Source: Motilimonas pumila
Lineage (GTDB): Bacteria; Pseudomonadota; Gammaproteobacteria; Enterobacterales; CBDFNC01
Direction of reading: 5' to 3'
DNA: 64,000 nucleotides
Assembly: GCF_003596335.1 (NCBI RefSeq)
Contig: NZ_QZCH01000004.1
Span: 152,206-216,205, forward strand
Part shown: positions 62,187-64,000 of the stretch, one piece after another
Layout: every line of letters starts with the position of its first letter
Numbering within the stretch: position 1 is the stretch's first letter
Position numbers and translations under genes: made by a program
Notes under the pieces: generated by a model
Database searches by the model: none
What the model saw: the letters and a program-made list of their open reading frames with translations, nothing else
Told to the model about the DNA's origin: nothing

Positions 62187-63098
62187 CTAAGGTACAGAGT
62201 GCCCTGTCGATGCCTGCCAAATGCTGAACCATTGTTGTCGATCAAGCTGTAACGCTTCTGTTGCAACGGTAGAACGTGTTCGCTCTATCCGCCCCGAGCC
62301 AATAATTGGCAATACTTGTGCTGGTAAAGCTAAAATCCAAGCGTAAATCACCTGGTCTATATTAGCCGCGCCAATCTCCGCTGCGACTTTAATTAATACT
62401 TCACGTAAACGCTGCGCTTGTTCTGACTCCCCAGTGAAAATTTCTCCTCCGGCTAGACAAGACCAAGCCATTGCCGACACTTTATGTTGTTGACAGTAAT
62501 CCAATGAACCATCATGCAAGGCGGATATATTAACGGGAGAAATTTCGATTTGATTCGTGAGTAGCGGCATCTCGCAGGCAGACTGTAATAATTCAAACTG
62601 TGAGTTAGTGAAGTTAGAAACGCCAAAATGCTTCACCTTACCTTGCTGCTGCAATAGGCTAAATGCCGCAGCGACTTGCTCCGCATCCATCAAAGGGTCT
62701 GGTCGATGAATCAGTAACATGTCTAAAGATTCGACCTCAAGATTCAGCAAGGATTGCTCAGCAGAAGCGATGATATGCTCTTTAGACGTATCATAATGGT
62801 TAACATAACGTTCCGGTCGCGTATCAAACGCCGGCTTGATACCACACTTTGATACTATCTCGATCTTATCGCGTAAACCAGGTTGCAACTTGATTGCTGC
62901 CCCGAACGCTTTTTCACATTCACCATCGCTGTATATATCAGCATGATCCATGGTTGTTACACCCAGCTCTACATTTTGCTCGATAAATGCTAACAAATCT
63001 TGTGGGCTTTTTTGCCACGACATGGCACGCCAAAAACCGGCGATAAAACGTGAAAACTCTGGACCTTGGGGTGAAAGCTTGACTCTAGAAACTGTCAT
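62187..63098 (-). CDS. Aldo/keto reductase (YdhF-like)
   Basis: 303-residue NADPH-dependent oxidoreductase of the AKR (beta/alpha)8 fold. The catalytic Asp/Tyr lie in MDHADIYSDGECEKAFG, SLDMLLIHRPDP gives the His, and the late IGSGRIERTR is the NADPH phosphate site. Most like the YdhF subgroup. The substrate is unknown. ATG 63098 has no strong Shine-Dalgarno. Confidence 0.9.
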   Translation of the reverse strand: MTVSRVKLSPQGPEFSRFIAGFWRAMSWQKSPQDLLAFIEQNVELGVTTMDHADIYSDGECEKAFGAAIKLQPGLRDKIEIVSKCGIKPAFDTRPERYVNHYDTSKEHIIASAEQSLLNLEVESLDMLLIHRPDPLMDAEQVAAAFSLLQQQGKVKHFGVSNFTNSQFELLQSACEMPLLTNQIEISPVNISALHDGSLDYCQQHKVSAMAWSCLAGGEIFTGESEQAQRLREVLIKVAAEIGAANIDQVIYAWILALPAQVLPIIGSGRIERTRSTVATEALQLDRQQWFSIWQASTGHSVP

Positions 63099-63246
63099 AT
63101 AGATACCTTATCGAGAAAAATTCAACAATGTTACTTAAGTACATAAGCCATCGTAATCAACCTAATGAACAAGCACTTGATTAACATCAACTGACACGCA
63201 CCTCAATCATAGGATCAGGGACTAAAATATAAAGAGGAGGTGTGAT

Positions 63247-63702
63247 ATGAGATTCAAACCCATCCACGAGTTCCTACTGTATGTGGAGCAGTGTCACGCT
63301 GCATTTGCCAGCTTGTATAGAAGAATAGCAGAGCAACAGCAAAGTGATCGTAACATATTGTTATTGCAGTTCATGCAGCAAAAAGAGCGTTTAGCTGTCG
63401 AGGAGATTGATAAATATATCGAAACGGCTGATCCGCAATTACTCTCTACCTGGTTGAAAAGTACGTTTGATGAAAACATTCCCAATGAGTGTGCTCAAAT
63501 GGAACTAAAACCCAATATCAGCATAGAAGAAGTCATTGCTTTAGCCATGAAACTGGAAAATCGACTGATTAACTTAATGGCGCAATTAGCGGCGCAAAGT
63601 ACCACGTCAGAGATACATGAAGCATTAGATGGTTTGGTAATGCATGAGCAACAGCAACAAAAGCAATTTATTCACAATGTAAATCGATTGGTGGATATTT
63701 AA
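63247..63702 (+). CDS. Hypothetical helical-bundle protein
   Basis: 151 residues, entirely helical, no signal or membrane segment. It starts HEFLLYVEQCHAAFASLYRRIAEQ and continues FMQQKERLAVEEIDKYIET, giving Glu/His spacing reminiscent of ferritin-like four-helix proteins but with too few ligands to claim a di-iron site. ATG 63247, strong GAGGAGG upstream. It lies just before the rRNA terminator. Confidence 0.7.
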   Translation: MRFKPIHEFLLYVEQCHAAFASLYRRIAEQQQSDRNILLLQFMQQKERLAVEEIDKYIETADPQLLSTWLKSTFDENIPNECAQMELKPNISIEEVIALAMKLENRLINLMAQLAAQSTTSEIHEALDGLVMHEQQQQKQFIHNVNRLVDI

Positions 63703-63734
63703 TGATAGAGAGGTGTTTACTTTTCTTCAGGCAT

Positions 63735-63764
63735 AAAAAAAGGCCATCCGTCAGGATGGCCTTC
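63735..63764 (-). terminator. Terminator of the minus-strand rRNA operon
   Basis: AAGGCCATCC (63740-63749) pairs with GGATGGCCTT (63754-63763). On the minus strand it ends in seven T, directly after 5S rRNA. Confidence 0.88.
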
Positions 63765-63777
63765 TCTCTAATTCAAA

Positions 63778-63895
63778 GCTTGGCGGTGACCTACTCTCAC
63801 ATGGGGAAACCCCACACTACCATCGGCGCTACTGCGTTTCACTTCTGAGTTCGGCATGGGATCAGGTGGGGCCACAGCGCTATGGCCGCCAAGCA
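63778..63895 (-). rRNA. rrf: 5S ribosomal RNA
   Basis: Complement matches gammaproteobacterial 5S closely: TGCTTGGCGGCCATAGCGC at the 5' end, CCATGCCGAACTCAGAAGTG in the middle, TGAGAGTAGG near the 3' end, and terminal pairing CTTGGCGG/CCGCCAAG. Length is about 118 nt; the ends may be off by one or two bases. Confidence 0.95.
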
Positions 63896-63989
63896 TAAAC
63901 TTTAATTCGGAAAGCCGCTATCAGTTCTCAAACTTCTCGTTCACAAGCACTTCGTAATTCTTTGGCTTCAACACCGCTTAGGTGTTGTA

Positions 63990-64000
63990 TGGTTAAGCCT
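63990..64000 (-). rRNA. rrl: 23S ribosomal RNA, 3' end only
   Basis: The last bases read AGGCTTAACC on the minus strand, the conserved 3' terminus of 23S rRNA, followed by a 94-nt spacer to 5S that includes a hairpin (CAACACC/GGTGTTG). Called from position and match; the rest is outside the window. Confidence 0.75.

Noticed and set aside
63896..63989. tRNA gene in the 23S-5S spacer
   Set aside because: The 94-nt spacer has a short hairpin but no tRNA cloverleaf or T-loop sequence.

Overview
The window is chromosomal DNA of a marine-type gammaproteobacterium, most likely from the Alteromonadales/Vibrio/Shewanella side. This is suggested by the gene order radC-coaBC-dut-slmA, a KdkA/WaaA/OpsX-type LPS core cluster with WavE-family genes, an intact ilvLGMD operon with its attenuator, IbpA, DeaD, a CsrB-type RNA and an rRNA operon entering at the right edge. 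The genus cannot be fixed from sequence alone. No prophage, insertion sequence, CRISPR array or tRNA was seen.

Layout. 1-3.7 kb: radC (partial), coaBC, dut, slmA and an MscS-type channel. 3.7-7.5 kb: an AGE-family sugar isomerase with a PfkB fructokinase (probably mannose to fructose to fructose-6-phosphate), then glpG and glpE. 7.5-14.4 kb: a K+ channel, ilvA, ilvD, ilvM, ilvG and the leader peptide ilvL with its terminator. 14.8-30.8 kb: comM, a YdjC-type deacetylase, an esterase-fold protein lacking its catalytic serine, a GcvR-like ACT protein, ibpA, an unrecognised protein, a coupled set (haem-binding protein, diguanylate cyclase, nucleoside hydrolase-VOC fusion), an antiporter, a murein endopeptidase, and a coupled TPR pair in which one member has an intact GGDEF domain and the other a decayed one. 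31-36 kb: a complete branched-chain amino-acid ABC transporter (livF, G, M, H, K).

36-51.7 kb: LPS inner core, lipid A and surface-glycan genes: hldD, lpxM, an O-antigen-ligase-like gene, GT4 transferases, a three-gene overlapping module (HAD phosphatase, NTase-like/kinase fusion, nucleotidyltransferase), two WavE paralogues, a WaaE-like GT2, a CDP-glycerol-transferase homologue, waaA, kdkA and opsX/waaC. The middle, about 38-46.5 kb, looks more AT-rich than the flanks and is probably the strain-variable part.

51.7-52.4 kb: the most striking element. A minus-strand RNA of about 630 nt carries 38 GGA motifs, many in small hairpin loops, and ends in a strong intrinsic terminator. It looks like a CsrB/RsmZ-type RNA that sequesters CsrA. 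It is unusually long and contains a tandem 54-nt module of about 3.75 copies. 52.9-64 kb: a cold-shock protein, a stand-alone RibD-type deaminase, an SDR-like protein, a glycosyltransferase-like protein, a thioesterase, a UPF0149 protein, a LysR/GST divergent pair, a membrane protein, deaD with a long leader, two small helical proteins, an aldo/keto reductase, then the 5S rRNA and the last bases of 23S rRNA on the minus strand.

Functional threads. Branched-chain amino acids are both made (ilvLGMD, ilvA) and imported (liv). Envelope building dominates the centre. Two diguanylate cyclases and a Csr-type RNA suggest substantial c-di-GMP and post-transcriptional control. Start codons were chosen by Shine-Dalgarno position and family alignment; several genes start at GTG or TTG.
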